Of a DNA stretch of 56,007 nt, positions 36,107-44,408 are shown one piece after another. Positions within the stretch are counted from its first letter, which is position 1. The number at the start of each line of letters is the position of its first letter. Origin of the DNA: Ruminococcaceae bacterium UBA3329 (lineage in GTDB: Bacteria > Bacillota > Clostridia > Oscillospirales > Acutalibacteraceae); NCBI GenBank assembly GCA_002361875.1, contig DERX01000013.1, forward strand, positions 1-56,007, read 5' to 3'. The position numbers and the translations under genes are program-made. Under the pieces are notes generated by a model. It saw only the letters and a program-made list of their open reading frames with translations. It ran no database searches and was not told the origin of the DNA.

Positions 36107-36324
36107 TTGTATACTTCTATTCCCGTATATTTTAACTTAACTGTATCAAAAGCATTTTTAATCTCGTCTGCATTTCCAAATACAGTTAAGCTGTAACCGC
36201 ACCCTTCGCCTTTTTTCGGATTTGGATTTTTCATAATTTTTGTTTTACAACCCAAGCCCTCCGCCGTATTTTTAGCCTTTATTGCATAAGTTATTGAATT
36301 AAACTTAAAAATTACTTTGTCCAT
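36103..36324 (-). CDS. DUF3343 putative Se/S carrier-like protein
   Basis: A 73-residue protein. Two parts seem like the family: FNSITYAIKAKNTAEGLG and GEGCGYSLTVFG (single conserved Cys). It is proposed to carry sulfur or selenium, but that is not shown for this gene. Start at ATG 36324. The Shine-Dalgarno lies inside the 3' arm of a hairpin (36334-36362), so its translation could be gated. Confidence 0.8.
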   Translation of the reverse strand: MDKVIFKFNSITYAIKAKNTAEGLGCKTKIMKNPNPKKGEGCGYSLTVFGNADEIKNAFDTVKLKYTGIEVYK

Positions 36325-36333
36325 AAAAAACAC

Positions 36334-36463
36334 CGCCCTGTCACATATTATGCAGCAGGGCGAAAAAGGTTATTTCTGTATTTATTTTCCATAAAAGCGA
36401 AGCGTTATGGTAAAATTTCGTCCATGTCCGACGGTTTGCCGAAAGGCAGAGGAGGACGGACAT
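36334..36463. promoter_or_regulatory. Three-hairpin structured intergenic element before DUF3343-csd
   Basis: Three hairpins lie in the ispF-DUF3343 gap. Hairpin 3: CGCCCTG / CAGGGCG (36334-36340, 36356-36362), followed on the minus strand by GTGTTTTTT and the start codon. Hairpin 2: CCATAA / TTATGG (36389-36394, 36405-36410). Hairpin 1: ATGTCCG / CGGACAT (36424-36430, 36457-36463) enclosing TGCC-GAAA-GGCA. On the plus strand hairpin 1 has a GNRA-type GAAA loop. It could be a leader RNA, a dispersed palindromic element, or an ispF terminator plus leader. Confidence 0.5.
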
Positions 36464-36492
36464 ACAAATATCTTTAAAATAAACGGTTACAT

Positions 36493-36969
36493 TTATTTTT
36501 CAATAAGAACCACAGCGTGAGCGGCTATGCCCTCTTTTTGACCCGTAAAGCCAAGTCCCTCTTCAGTGGTTGCCTTTACACTTACAAAATCAATCGGGAT
36601 TTCAAGCGCTTTTGAAATATTTTCACGCATTGTTAAAATATATGGGGCGAGCTTCGGTGCTTGCGCCAAAACGGTTGCATCAATGTTTACAACGAAATAC
36701 CCTTCATTTTTGATTAGCTCATTTACTTTCGCGAGCAAAATTCCGCTGTCGGCATTTTTATATGCATCATCGTTATCCGGAAAATGCTTTCCAATGTCGC
36801 CGAGCGCCGCCGCGCCGAGAAGAGCATCGGAAATTGCATGCAAAAGAACATCGGCATCCGAGTGGCCCAAAAGTCCAATATTGTTATACGGTATTTCTAC
36901 TCCGCCTAAAATCAGTTTTCTGCCGTTTACCAATTTGTGAACATCATATCCGTGACCTATTCTAATCAT
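36493..36969 (-). CDS. ispF: 2-C-methyl-D-erythritol 2,4-cyclodiphosphate synthase
   Basis: A 158-residue MEP-pathway enzyme. RIGHGYDVHKL, GGVEIP, HSDADVLLHAISDALLGAA and GDIGKHFPD motifs with the zinc-binding Asp/His are clear. It overlaps ispD by 8 bp, giving an ispDF operon for isoprenoid precursors. Confidence 0.97.
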   Translation of the reverse strand: MIRIGHGYDVHKLVNGRKLILGGVEIPYNNIGLLGHSDADVLLHAISDALLGAAALGDIGKHFPDNDDAYKNADSGILLAKVNELIKNEGYFVVNIDATVLAQAPKLAPYILTMRENISKALEIPIDFVSVKATTEEGLGFTGQKEGIAAHAVVLIEK

Positions 36970-37681
36970 TTTCTACTCTCCTAATTATCGCTTCAGCAAA
37001 AATAATATCTTCCCGTGTGGTAATCTTAAGATTTAACGGACTTGACTTGACACAATAAACAGGTTTGCCGAATTTTTCCATCAAAATACAGTCATCTGTA
37101 AACATTTCACTGTTCGGCACGCTCTTCATAGCGGACAGGTAAGTGTTTTTCTCAAATACCTGTGGTGTCTGCATAAGTCTTACAGTGTCACGGTTAACAG
37201 TTTGAATGATTTTACCGTTCTCATCGGCAATTTTAACTGTGTCCTTTGCAGTCTGTGCCGCAGAAGCCGCTCCGTATTTTATTGCCGCATCAACTGTATT
37301 TTTTATAATGTCCTGCGTAACAAAAGGCCTTGCACCGTCGTGAATTGCGATATATTCACAATCCTGTGCTGTTACTGAAATACCGTTAAACACACTTTTT
37401 TGCCGTGTATCAGCACCCTTTACAACAGCCGTTACTTTGTCAAATTGATATTTTGACACTAATTCATTTATTTTATCAATTAAATCATCACGGGTAACAA
37501 TGACAATTTCACTGATAATTTCAGACTGTTGAAAAGCAGAAACAGCCCTTGCGATAACAGGCATTCCGCCTATATCCAAAAGCTGTTTGTCAATACCGTG
37601 CATACGTGAAGAAGAGCCTGCCGCCACAATTACGGCAGACACTTTTTTCATATTGTCATTGTTTTTCACGGCAGTATTCAT
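36962..37681 (-). CDS. ispD: 2-C-methyl-D-erythritol 4-phosphate cytidylyltransferase
   Basis: A 239-residue nucleotidyltransferase. AVIVAAGSSSRM (CTP binding), AIHDGARPFV and TDDCILMEKFG are typical. It makes CDP-ME in the same pathway as IspF and IspE (54233). Start ATG 37681 after AGAGGTAAAT. Confidence 0.96.
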   Translation of the reverse strand: MNTAVKNNDNMKKVSAVIVAAGSSSRMHGIDKQLLDIGGMPVIARAVSAFQQSEIISEIVIVTRDDLIDKINELVSKYQFDKVTAVVKGADTRQKSVFNGISVTAQDCEYIAIHDGARPFVTQDIIKNTVDAAIKYGAASAAQTAKDTVKIADENGKIIQTVNRDTVRLMQTPQVFEKNTYLSAMKSVPNSEMFTDDCILMEKFGKPVYCVKSSPLNLKITTREDIIFAEAIIRRVEND

Positions 37682-37696
37682 ATTTACCTCTTAAAA

Positions 37697-38965
37697 TTAA
37701 AGTAAAGCTTCCACTGCTGATATTTTAGCACATAAGCAGAAAATTTCAACTGCTTTTTTAAGCTCTTCGTTTGACGGGAATGTAGGAGCAATACGAATAT
37801 TCTTATCATCAGGGTCTTTTCCGTAAGGATATGTTGCGCCGACGGTAGTAAGCACAAGACCAGCCGCTTTGCAAAGCTCGCCTATTCTCTTTGCACTTCC
37901 GACAGTTGTGTTATAGCTTATGAAGTAACCGCCGTTGGGTTTAATCCATTCGCCTATGCCAAGAGGTGCAATTTCGCTTTCCAAAGCCTCAAGCACAATC
38001 TTAAATTTCGGTGCAATAATTGCGGCATGCTTTTTCATATGTGCGCGAATGCCGTCTGCATTTTTGTAATATCTTACATGGCGAAGCTGATTAAGCTTGT
38101 CAAAGCCTATTGTCTGTGCACTCATTCTCTTCTTTATATCCGCAATGTTGTTGTCGGACGCGGCAATAGCCGAAATACCTGCGCCGGGGAATGAGATTTT
38201 TGAGGTTGATGTAAATTCAACAAAGTAATCCTCTGTGCCATATTTTTTGCAGGCATCAAAAATGTTCATAAGCGTATCGGGAGTGTCAGTAAGGTCGTGA
38301 ACGCAGTATGCGTTGTCCCAAATCACTCTGAAATCCTTTGCGGCAGGCTTTAAAGAAGCGAGCGCCTCAACTGTTTCGTCGCTGTATGTAACACCGTCGG
38401 GATTTGAATATTTAGGCACACAGAACATACCCTTAACACTTTCGTCTTTAATAAGCTCTTTGATTTTCAGGACATCTGGACCGTTCGCAGTCATAGGAAC
38501 GGAAATCATTTCAATTCCGAAATGTTCAGCAATTCCGAAATGTCTGTCGTAACCCGGTACATTGCAGATAAATTTAATATTTCCCTGTTTGCTCCAAGGC
38601 TCACAGCCGCCTATCCCTGAAACCATACACTGGCAGATAAAGTCAAACATAAGATTAAGGCTTGAAGAGCCGCCGATAATTATATTGTCAGGGTCAACAT
38701 CAAGAATTTCGGAAAACAGCTTTTTACATTCGGGAATACCGTCAAGCACACCGTAGTTGCGGCAGTCAATGCCGCTGTCGGAAATGCAGGTGTCGCCGCC
38801 GTTAAATACCTTTAAAACATCGTAAGAAAGCTCAAGCTGGTCGTGACCGGGCTTGCCTCTTGACATATCAAGAGAAAGGTTTAAGCCTTTTACTTCATCA
38901 TATTTTTTCAACAAATCTTCTTTGATAGAAAGTAAATCATCTTTTTTCATTTCGGAATACTTCAA
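37697..38965 (-). CDS. Class Ic aspartate aminotransferase (PLP)
   Basis: A 422-residue enzyme of the type Ic group (PF12897). LDMSRGKPGHDQLEL near residue 30, GGSSSLNLMFDFI, PGYDRHFGIAEHF, VPKYSNPDGVTYS, DNAYCVHDL and the STSKISFPGAGISA Lys motif are seen. It probably makes aspartate from oxaloacetate and glutamate. TTG 38965 is the chosen start, nine bases after GGAGG; the longer ORF lacks a site. Confidence 0.88.
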   Translation of the reverse strand: MKYSEMKKDDLLSIKEDLLKKYDEVKGLNLSLDMSRGKPGHDQLELSYDVLKVFNGGDTCISDSGIDCRNYGVLDGIPECKKLFSEILDVDPDNIIIGGSSSLNLMFDFICQCMVSGIGGCEPWSKQGNIKFICNVPGYDRHFGIAEHFGIEMISVPMTANGPDVLKIKELIKDESVKGMFCVPKYSNPDGVTYSDETVEALASLKPAAKDFRVIWDNAYCVHDLTDTPDTLMNIFDACKKYGTEDYFVEFTSTSKISFPGAGISAIAASDNNIADIKKRMSAQTIGFDKLNQLRHVRYYKNADGIRAHMKKHAAIIAPKFKIVLEALESEIAPLGIGEWIKPNGGYFISYNTTVGSAKRIGELCKAAGLVLTTVGATYPYGKDPDDKNIRIAPTFPSNEELKKAVEIFCLCAKISAVEALL

Positions 38966-39167
38966 AATAAAGACCTCCAACGGATTTTGTAATATTTTAT
39001 AACAAAACGGCTGATTTTGCAAGTGTTTAAGCCAAAAACTGCATTTTTCATTAAAACGAACGGTAAAATCAGTCTAAATTTGAATAATTCAACAATAAAT
39101 TATCCAAAATCACATCGTAACTGCACAATATAATATGTTTTCTTCAGAAAAATGCAATTAAAATGAG

Positions 39168-39196
39168 TTGAAATAGTAAATACATTATGCTAAAAT
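39168..39196 (+). promoter_or_regulatory. Promoter of the manA gene
   Basis: TTGAAA (39168-39173), 17 bases, TAAAAT (39191-39196). The manA ATG follows at 39236 after a GGAG. The divergent aminotransferase lies on the other side. Confidence 0.75.
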
Positions 39197-39235
39197 ATCC
39201 AAAAAAATTATACTTTACATTTACGGAGAAAAAAT

Positions 39236-40183
39236 ATGGAAATATTAAAATTAAAGCCTGTTTTTAAGGACTACATTTGGGGCGGAAACAGACTTCGCAG
39301 TGAATTCGGTTTTGAAAGCGAATATGACATTATGGCCGAGGGGTGGATGCTCGCGGCAAGAAACGACGGTGAAAATACCGTTATCGGCGGAAAATTTGAC
39401 GGTCAGTCTTTTTCAAAGGTTATAAACGAAAATCCCGATTATTTAGGCACAAACGGCAAAAAATTCCCGTTTTTCCCTCTTCTTATTAAGCTTATTGATG
39501 CAAAAAACGATTTGTCAGTTCAGGTTCACCCGAATGACGAATATGCAATGAAAAAAGCCGGTGAATTCGGCAAAACAGAATGCTGGTATATTCTTGACTG
39601 TGACGAGGATGCAGAGCTTATTTTCGGATTTAGCAAAGAAATTACGAAGGAAGAATTCAAAAAATCCGTTGAGGACGGAACATTTCTTCAGTATGTAAAC
39701 CGTGAAAAGGTGAAAAAGGGCGATTTATTCTTCATTGAAGCAGGAACTCTGCACGCAATCGGAAAAGGAATTTTACTTGCGGAAATTCAGCAAAATTCAA
39801 ACCTCACATACAGAGTTTACGATTACGGAAGGCTCGGCACAGACGGTAAGCCGAGACCTCTGCACATTGAAAATGCCATTGAGGTTACAAACTGTGTTCC
39901 GCCTAAACCCGAAGCAAAAGGTGCAGGAATACCTCAAGAGTTTGATATGTTTACAAAGCAGGAGCTCGTTATTTGCGATTTGTTTACTGTTGATAAATAC
40001 ACAGTTCACGGCACATTCAGCTTAGAGGCTGACAACACATCTTTCCTTTCACTGCTTGTTACGGACGGCTGCGGTAAAATAGGCGATTTTGACATTAAAA
40101 AAGGTGACAGCCTGTTTGTACCTGCCGATTTCGGTGAATTTTCGCTAAGCGGTAATTTTGATGTAATAGTTTCGAGGGTTTAA
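39236..40183 (+). CDS. manA: Mannose-6-phosphate isomerase, class I
   Basis: A 315-residue cupin enzyme that interconverts mannose-6-P and fructose-6-P. KPVFKDYIWGGNRL, LSVQVHPNDEYA (His ligands), FFIEAGTLHAIGKGILLAEIQQNSNLTYR (split by the zinc site) are clear. Length is that of the short Firmicute form. Followed 4 bp later by an MFS gene. Confidence 0.95.
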   Translation: MEILKLKPVFKDYIWGGNRLRSEFGFESEYDIMAEGWMLAARNDGENTVIGGKFDGQSFSKVINENPDYLGTNGKKFPFFPLLIKLIDAKNDLSVQVHPNDEYAMKKAGEFGKTECWYILDCDEDAELIFGFSKEITKEEFKKSVEDGTFLQYVNREKVKKGDLFFIEAGTLHAIGKGILLAEIQQNSNLTYRVYDYGRLGTDGKPRPLHIENAIEVTNCVPPKPEAKGAGIPQEFDMFTKQELVICDLFTVDKYTVHGTFSLEADNTSFLSLLVTDGCGKIGDFDIKKGDSLFVPADFGEFSLSGNFDVIVSRV

Positions 40184-40187
40184 AAAA

Positions 40188-41375
40188 ATGATTTCATATA
40201 AAAGAACAAAGCTCTCCTGCTACGCGGGGTATTTTGTGCAGGCGATTATCAACAATCTTCCCCCTCTTCTGTTCATTGTCTTTCACGAGCAATTCGGAAT
40301 TGACCTTAAACGGCTTTCGGCTTTAATTACGGTTAATTTCGTATCGCAGATTGCAGTAGATTTGTTTGCAATAAAATTTTCGGATAAAATCGGTTATAAA
40401 ATACTGTCTGTACTGTCGCAGAGTGTAACGGCAGTCGGTCTTATTTTACTTGCCTTTTTACCTAATGTCATCAATCCTTTTACGGGAATTATGATTGCAA
40501 TAATTCTGAATGCAATAGGAAGCGGACTTATGGAAGTAATTATAAGTCCGATAATTGAGGCAATTCCCGGTGATAAAAAGACCTCTCAAATGGCTTTTCT
40601 TCATTCATTTTACTGCTGGGGACAGGTCTTTGTGGTACTCGTCACAACCCTGCTCATTAAATTTCTCGGCAAAGAAAATTGGCACTTCATTCCCCTGCTC
40701 TGGGCAATACTGCCTGCCGTTAATACGGTTTCTTTCATCTCCTGCCCAATGCCCCAAAATTTAGCGGCGGAAGAAAGAACGCCTGTCGGTAAGCTGTTTT
40801 TCAAAAAGCAGTTTATTTTAATGCTGCTCTTAATGCTTTGCGCAGGCGCTTCGGAGCTTGGAATGTCACAATGGTCGTCTTATTTCGCCGAAACAGGACT
40901 TCACGTTACAAAGCAAACAGGCGATATTCTCGGGCCGTGTATGTTTGCGGTGCTTATGGGAATCGGCAGAATACTTTTCGGCATATTCGGAGAAAAGTTG
41001 AATATTAAAATCGCCTTGGGCGTTTCGGCTGCTCTTTGTGCAATGAGCTATATTATAGTTTCAATGTCGAATAACAGCTACATTTCACTCATTTTCTGCG
41101 CATTTACTGGCATTTGCATTAGTATGATGTGGCCCGGTACTTTCAGCCTTGCCGCAAGAAAATTTCCCGAGGGCGGAAACAGTATGTTCGGCATTTTAGC
41201 GCTTTCCGGAGATATGGGCTGTACGCTCGGCCCGTGGGTAGTTTCATTTGCCGCTTTGCATTTCTGTGACGGAAATCTTAAAGGAGGCTTGGGATTCGGC
41301 GCACTCTTCCCGATTATAATGATTATTTCGCTTGTGCTTATTAAGGGAAATAAAAGTAAAAAGCAAACAGTATAA
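40188..41375 (+). CDS. MFS transporter
   Basis: A 395-residue protein with about 12 membrane helices and a Lys-rich central loop. The intracellular loop after helix 2 is KFSDKIGYK, an MFS-type loop. Pairing with manA suggests a sugar, but the substrate cannot be read. GAGGGTTTAAAAAA precedes the ATG, and the ORF ends before the FMN riboswitch promoter. Confidence 0.85.
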   Translation: MISYKRTKLSCYAGYFVQAIINNLPPLLFIVFHEQFGIDLKRLSALITVNFVSQIAVDLFAIKFSDKIGYKILSVLSQSVTAVGLILLAFLPNVINPFTGIMIAIILNAIGSGLMEVIISPIIEAIPGDKKTSQMAFLHSFYCWGQVFVVLVTTLLIKFLGKENWHFIPLLWAILPAVNTVSFISCPMPQNLAAEERTPVGKLFFKKQFILMLLLMLCAGASELGMSQWSSYFAETGLHVTKQTGDILGPCMFAVLMGIGRILFGIFGEKLNIKIALGVSAALCAMSYIIVSMSNNSYISLIFCAFTGICISMMWPGTFSLAARKFPEGGNSMFGILALSGDMGCTLGPWVVSFAALHFCDGNLKGGLGFGALFPIIMIISLVLIKGNKSKKQTV

Positions 41376-41416
41376 ATATAAGATTTATGTTAATTTTTTA
41401 ACTTATTATCAAGGTA

Positions 41417-41444
41417 TTGACAAACGGTATAAGCGTGATATAAT
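41417..41444 (+). promoter_or_regulatory. Consensus sigma-A promoter of the FMN riboswitch/ribU unit
   Basis: TTGACA (41417-41422), 16 bases, TATAAT (41439-41444). Both hexamers are perfect consensus. It lies 24 bases before the riboswitch. Confidence 0.9.
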
Positions 41445-41468
41445 CGTAATTACAAATTAACAAAAGTT

Positions 41469-41574
41469 GTCTTCAGGGCGGAGTGCAATTCTCCACCGGT
41501 GGTTAAAGTCCACGAGCCAAAAGCTGAACGGGTGTAATTCCCGTACCGACGGTATAGTCCGGATGAAAGAAGAT
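41469..41574 (+). ncRNA. FMN riboswitch (RFN element)
   Basis: Conserved blocks are visible: the CAGGGCGGAGTG start, AATTCTCCACCGGTGG, GTCCACGAGCC, GAACGGGTGTAATTCCCGTACCGACGG (read in parts), and AGTCCGGATGAAAGAAGAT with P1 GTCTTC/GAAGAT closing. The terminator at 41599 and ribU follow, so FMN should end transcription. Confidence 0.97.
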
Positions 41575-41598
41575 ACGGCAATAAAAATAAGTCGTAGC

Positions 41599-41626
41599 AG
41601 CCCTGCATTTACTTGCAGGGCTTTTT
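41599..41626 (+). terminator. Terminator of the FMN riboswitch expression platform
   Basis: AGCCCTGCA / TGCAGGGCT 9-bp stem with a 6-base loop, followed by T5. Lies between the aptamer and the ribU start. Confidence 0.93.
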
Positions 41627-41662
41627 CTCTGTTTAGGCAACTCATAAGAAAGGTGTCAAAAT

Positions 41663-42274
41663 ATGGAAAATCAAATCAAACCGAAGAAGAAAATCAATGC
41701 AAGAGCCATTGCGGCTACAGCCATGCTTTCAGCGCTCGCTTATGTGCTTATGTTCATTGAAATAAGCGTGCCGATAATGCCGTTTTTTATTAAATTTGAC
41801 ATTTCGGAATTGCCTGCCCTTATTGCATCTTTTGCATACGGGCCTGTCAGCGGAATTGTTGTCTGTCTTGTAAAAAATGTTTTAAATCTTCTTATTAAAT
41901 CCCAGACAGCTGGTGTCGGCGAGCTTTCAAACTTCATTTTAGGCGTTTTATTTGTTGTTCCTGCGGGAATAATTTATAAACGCAAAAAAACAAGAACAGG
42001 CGCAGTCTTGGGTGCGGCAGTCGGAGCCGTTACAAGCACTGTTATATGCTTCTTCACAAATTACTACATAGTATATCCGATTTATGCAAAAATTCTTATG
42101 CCGCAGGAGGTTATTCTTCAAGCATATCAGGCAATTTTACCGTCTGTTAAAAATCTCGCCGAAGCTATTCTCATTTTCAACGTGCCGTTTACATTCGTAA
42201 AATTTGCAATTGTTGCTGTGCTTACATTCTTAATCTACAAGCGTATTTCACCAATTTTGAAAGGTAAAATGTGA
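41663..42274 (+). CDS. ribU: Riboflavin ECF transporter substrate-binding protein RibU
   Basis: A 203-residue membrane protein of the ECF S-component type, with about six helices (RAIAATAMLSALAYVLMF at the first). The FMN riboswitch upstream identifies riboflavin as the substrate. The energy module is not in the window. Confidence 0.92.
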   Translation: MENQIKPKKKINARAIAATAMLSALAYVLMFIEISVPIMPFFIKFDISELPALIASFAYGPVSGIVVCLVKNVLNLLIKSQTAGVGELSNFILGVLFVVPAGIIYKRKKTRTGAVLGAAVGAVTSTVICFFTNYYIVYPIYAKILMPQEVILQAYQAILPSVKNLAEAILIFNVPFTFVKFAIVAVLTFLIYKRISPILKGKM

Positions 42275-42290
42275 TATTTCAAGAAAAATG

Positions 42291-42318
42291 TTGACAACAG
42301 TCGCATTTGTGCTAAAAT
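42291..42318 (+). promoter_or_regulatory. Promoter of the SAM riboswitch/metK unit
   Basis: TTGACA (42291-42296), 16 bases, TAAAAT (42313-42318). Confidence 0.85.
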
Positions 42319-42338
42319 ATATAAGTAAACTTAATATC

Positions 42339-42434
42339 CCTTATTAAGAGTGGTCGAGGGACAGGCCCTTTGACACCACGGCAACCTGCATTTGCAAGGT
42401 GCTAATTCCTGCGGAATATTCCGAAAGATAAGGA
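42339..42434 (+). ncRNA. SAM-I riboswitch (S box)
   Basis: CCTTATTAAGAGTGG start, GGTCGAGGGACAGGCCC, GACACCACGGCAACC, AAGGTGCTAATTCC and the closing GATAAGG are the S-box blocks. P1 pairs CCTTAT with ATAAGG. A terminator and metK follow. Confidence 0.97.
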
Positions 42435-42441
42435 CTTTTTG

Positions 42442-42468
42442 AGCGTCCTGACTTTCAGGGCGCTTATT
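42442..42468 (+). terminator. Terminator of the SAM riboswitch
   Basis: AGCGTCCTGA / TCAGGGCGCT (one G-U pair) with a 3-base loop, followed by TATTTTT. The terminator forms when SAM is bound. Confidence 0.9.
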
Positions 42469-42497
42469 TTTCAGCTGTTTTTTAGGAGGAAAACAAA

Positions 42498-43688
42498 ATG
42501 GCAAAATTTCTTTTTACATCAGAATCGGTAACAGAAGGTCATCCCGATAAAATCTGTGACAAAATTTCCGATGCAATTCTTGACGCTATGATAGCACAGG
42601 ACAAGATGTCACGAGTTGCGTGCGAAACGACCTGCACAACGGGACAGGTTCTTGTTATGGGTGAAATTACCTCAAAGGCAAATGTTAATATTCCCGAAAT
42701 CGTTAGAAATACTATTTGTGAAATAGGCTACGATTCAGGCGACAAGGGCTTTGACGGCAACACCTGTGCTGTTCTTGTAGCACTTGACAAGCAGTCACCC
42801 GACATTGCTCTCGGCGTTGACAACTCACTCGAAATTAAAGAGGGCGACAATGACGCTTACAACCTTAACGGTGCGGGCGACCAGGGAATGATGTTCGGCT
42901 TTGCCTGTGACGAAACTCCCGAGCTTATGCCCCTGCCCATTTCAATGGCAAATAAGCTTGCAGTTCAGCTTACAAAGGTAAGACGCGACGGCACTCTCCC
43001 CTATCTCCGTCCCGACGGAAAAACTCAGGTAACTGTTGAATATGACGATGACAGAAACCCCGTAAGAATTGACGCAGTTGTTGTTTCTTCACAGCACAGT
43101 GCTGATGTTTCACTTGATAAAATACGTGAGGATATTAAGAAAAACGTAATTTTCCCGATTGTTCCGTCTGAGCTTATTGACGAAAACACAAAAATTTATA
43201 TTAACCCCACAGGGCGCTTTGTTGTCGGCGGCCCCGCAGGCGACTCGGGTCTTACGGGCCGAAAAATTATTGTTGATACATACGGCGGTTATTCTCGTCA
43301 CGGCGGCGGTGCATTCTCGGGCAAAGACCCCACAAAAGTTGACCGTTCAGCCGCTTATGCCGCAAGATATGTTGCCAAAAACATTGTTGCAAGCGGTCTT
43401 GCAAAGAAATGCGAAATTCAGTTAGCATATGCAATAGGCGTTGCAAAGCCTGTTTCGGTTATGGTTGACACCTTCGGCACAGGCAAAATCAAGGATGAGG
43501 ACTTGGCTGATATTGTCAATAAGGTATTTGACCTTCGACCAGCCGCAATTATTGATACACTGAAACTTCGCAATCCTATTTACAAACAGCTTGCCGCTTA
43601 CGGACACGTCGGAAGATGCGACATTGACGTTATCTGGGAGCATACTGACAAAGCTGAAGAAATTAAAAAGCTTGCTGAAAATTTATAA
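42498..43688 (+). CDS. metK: S-adenosylmethionine synthetase
   Basis: A 396-residue enzyme making SAM from methionine and ATP. EGHPDKICDKISDAILD, GAGDQGMMFGFACDE, and GGAFSGKDPTKVDRS are present. Its own product would act on the riboswitch upstream. AGGAGGAAAACAAA precedes the ATG. Confidence 0.98.
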   Translation: MAKFLFTSESVTEGHPDKICDKISDAILDAMIAQDKMSRVACETTCTTGQVLVMGEITSKANVNIPEIVRNTICEIGYDSGDKGFDGNTCAVLVALDKQSPDIALGVDNSLEIKEGDNDAYNLNGAGDQGMMFGFACDETPELMPLPISMANKLAVQLTKVRRDGTLPYLRPDGKTQVTVEYDDDRNPVRIDAVVVSSQHSADVSLDKIREDIKKNVIFPIVPSELIDENTKIYINPTGRFVVGGPAGDSGLTGRKIIVDTYGGYSRHGGGAFSGKDPTKVDRSAAYAARYVAKNIVASGLAKKCEIQLAYAIGVAKPVSVMVDTFGTGKIKDEDLADIVNKVFDLRPAAIIDTLKLRNPIYKQLAAYGHVGRCDIDVIWEHTDKAEEIKKLAENL

Positions 43689-43772
43689 TTTTCCAATTAA
43701 AATTTGAATAAAAAAAGCATAAAAATCTCATACTAATTTTGCAAGACAAAATGCGAAAAAGGAGTGAGATGA

Positions 43773-43985
43773 ATGCTTGACAGAATTTCTTTAATACTTG
43801 TTGTAATCGGTGCGCTTAACTGGGGCTCTATCGGCCTTTTTCAATTTGATATAGTGGCATGGATTTTCGGCGGACAGGGCGCAATTGTAAGCAGAATTAT
43901 ATATACGCTCGTAGCATTGGCAGGTATTTGGTGCTTGTCGCTTTTATTCCGTGAGAATGAAATGCTTGCAGTAAATGAAAACTAA
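43773..43985 (+). CDS. DUF378 small membrane protein (YuzA-like)
   Basis: A 70-residue protein with two membrane segments. The LILVVIGALNWGSIGLF and VYTL-type region (RIIYTLVALAGIWCL) are the DUF378 signature. Function unknown. AAAGGAGTGAGATGA precedes the ATG. Confidence 0.9.
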   Translation: MLDRISLILVVIGALNWGSIGLFQFDIVAWIFGGQGAIVSRIIYTLVALAGIWCLSLLFRENEMLAVNEN

Positions 43986-44006
43986 ATAACTGAACTAACC
44001 AAACTC

Positions 44007-44034
44007 AAAAGCCACACCGAAAAGTGTGGCTTTT
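44007..44034. terminator. Bidirectional terminator between DUF378 and the 89-residue ORF
   Basis: AAAAGCCACAC / GTGTGGCTTTT, 11-bp perfect stem with A and T runs on each side, usable from either strand. Confidence 0.92.
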
Positions 44035-44107
44035 GTTATGTCAAAAATCTGTTTGAAAACTACTATATCTTTTAGCAGCGAGTGAAATCCTCTACCTGCC
44101 TATCTTT

Positions 44108-44377
44108 TCAATTGTTTCCGCTGTGAAGATATTTTGAACACAAATCATGTAAGTTTCTATGGATGTTAATTGAGTTTCTGCTCTCTTTATCAACAATATC
44201 TAATTTTAAATCAGTATTTCCGTAACCATCAAAAAGCTCAAATATTTTGAATACTATATCATGTGTTACGTCAAAAAGCGAATCTTTAATATCGGAATTG
44301 TCACCTAATGACGAAAGAACTACTTCTTCCTGAATTATTTTAATTTCCTGAAACAATTTTTCTTCGATACTGTTCAT
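44108..44377 (-). CDS. Small acidic protein of unknown function
   Basis: An 89-residue ORF I do not recognise. It is predicted mostly helical, with an acidic N-terminal half (EEKLFQEIKIIQEEV) and a C-terminal HRNLHDLCSKYLHSGNN. Support for translation: TTGGAGT before the ATG, location 31 bp behind rqcH on the same strand, and a terminator afterwards. AT-rich like its neighbours. No partner domain is visible. Confidence 0.6.
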   Translation of the reverse strand: MNSIEEKLFQEIKIIQEEVVLSSLGDNSDIKDSLFDVTHDIVFKIFELFDGYGNTDLKLDIVDKESRNSINIHRNLHDLCSKYLHSGNN

Positions 44378-44408
44378 AAATTTTACTCCAATTTACCTTA
44401 ACCAAAAC

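Noticed and set aside
36323..36463. Short minus-strand ORF starting with ATGTCC over hairpin 1
   Set aside because: About 40 codons without Shine-Dalgarno, ending within the DUF3343 leader; composition follows the hairpins.
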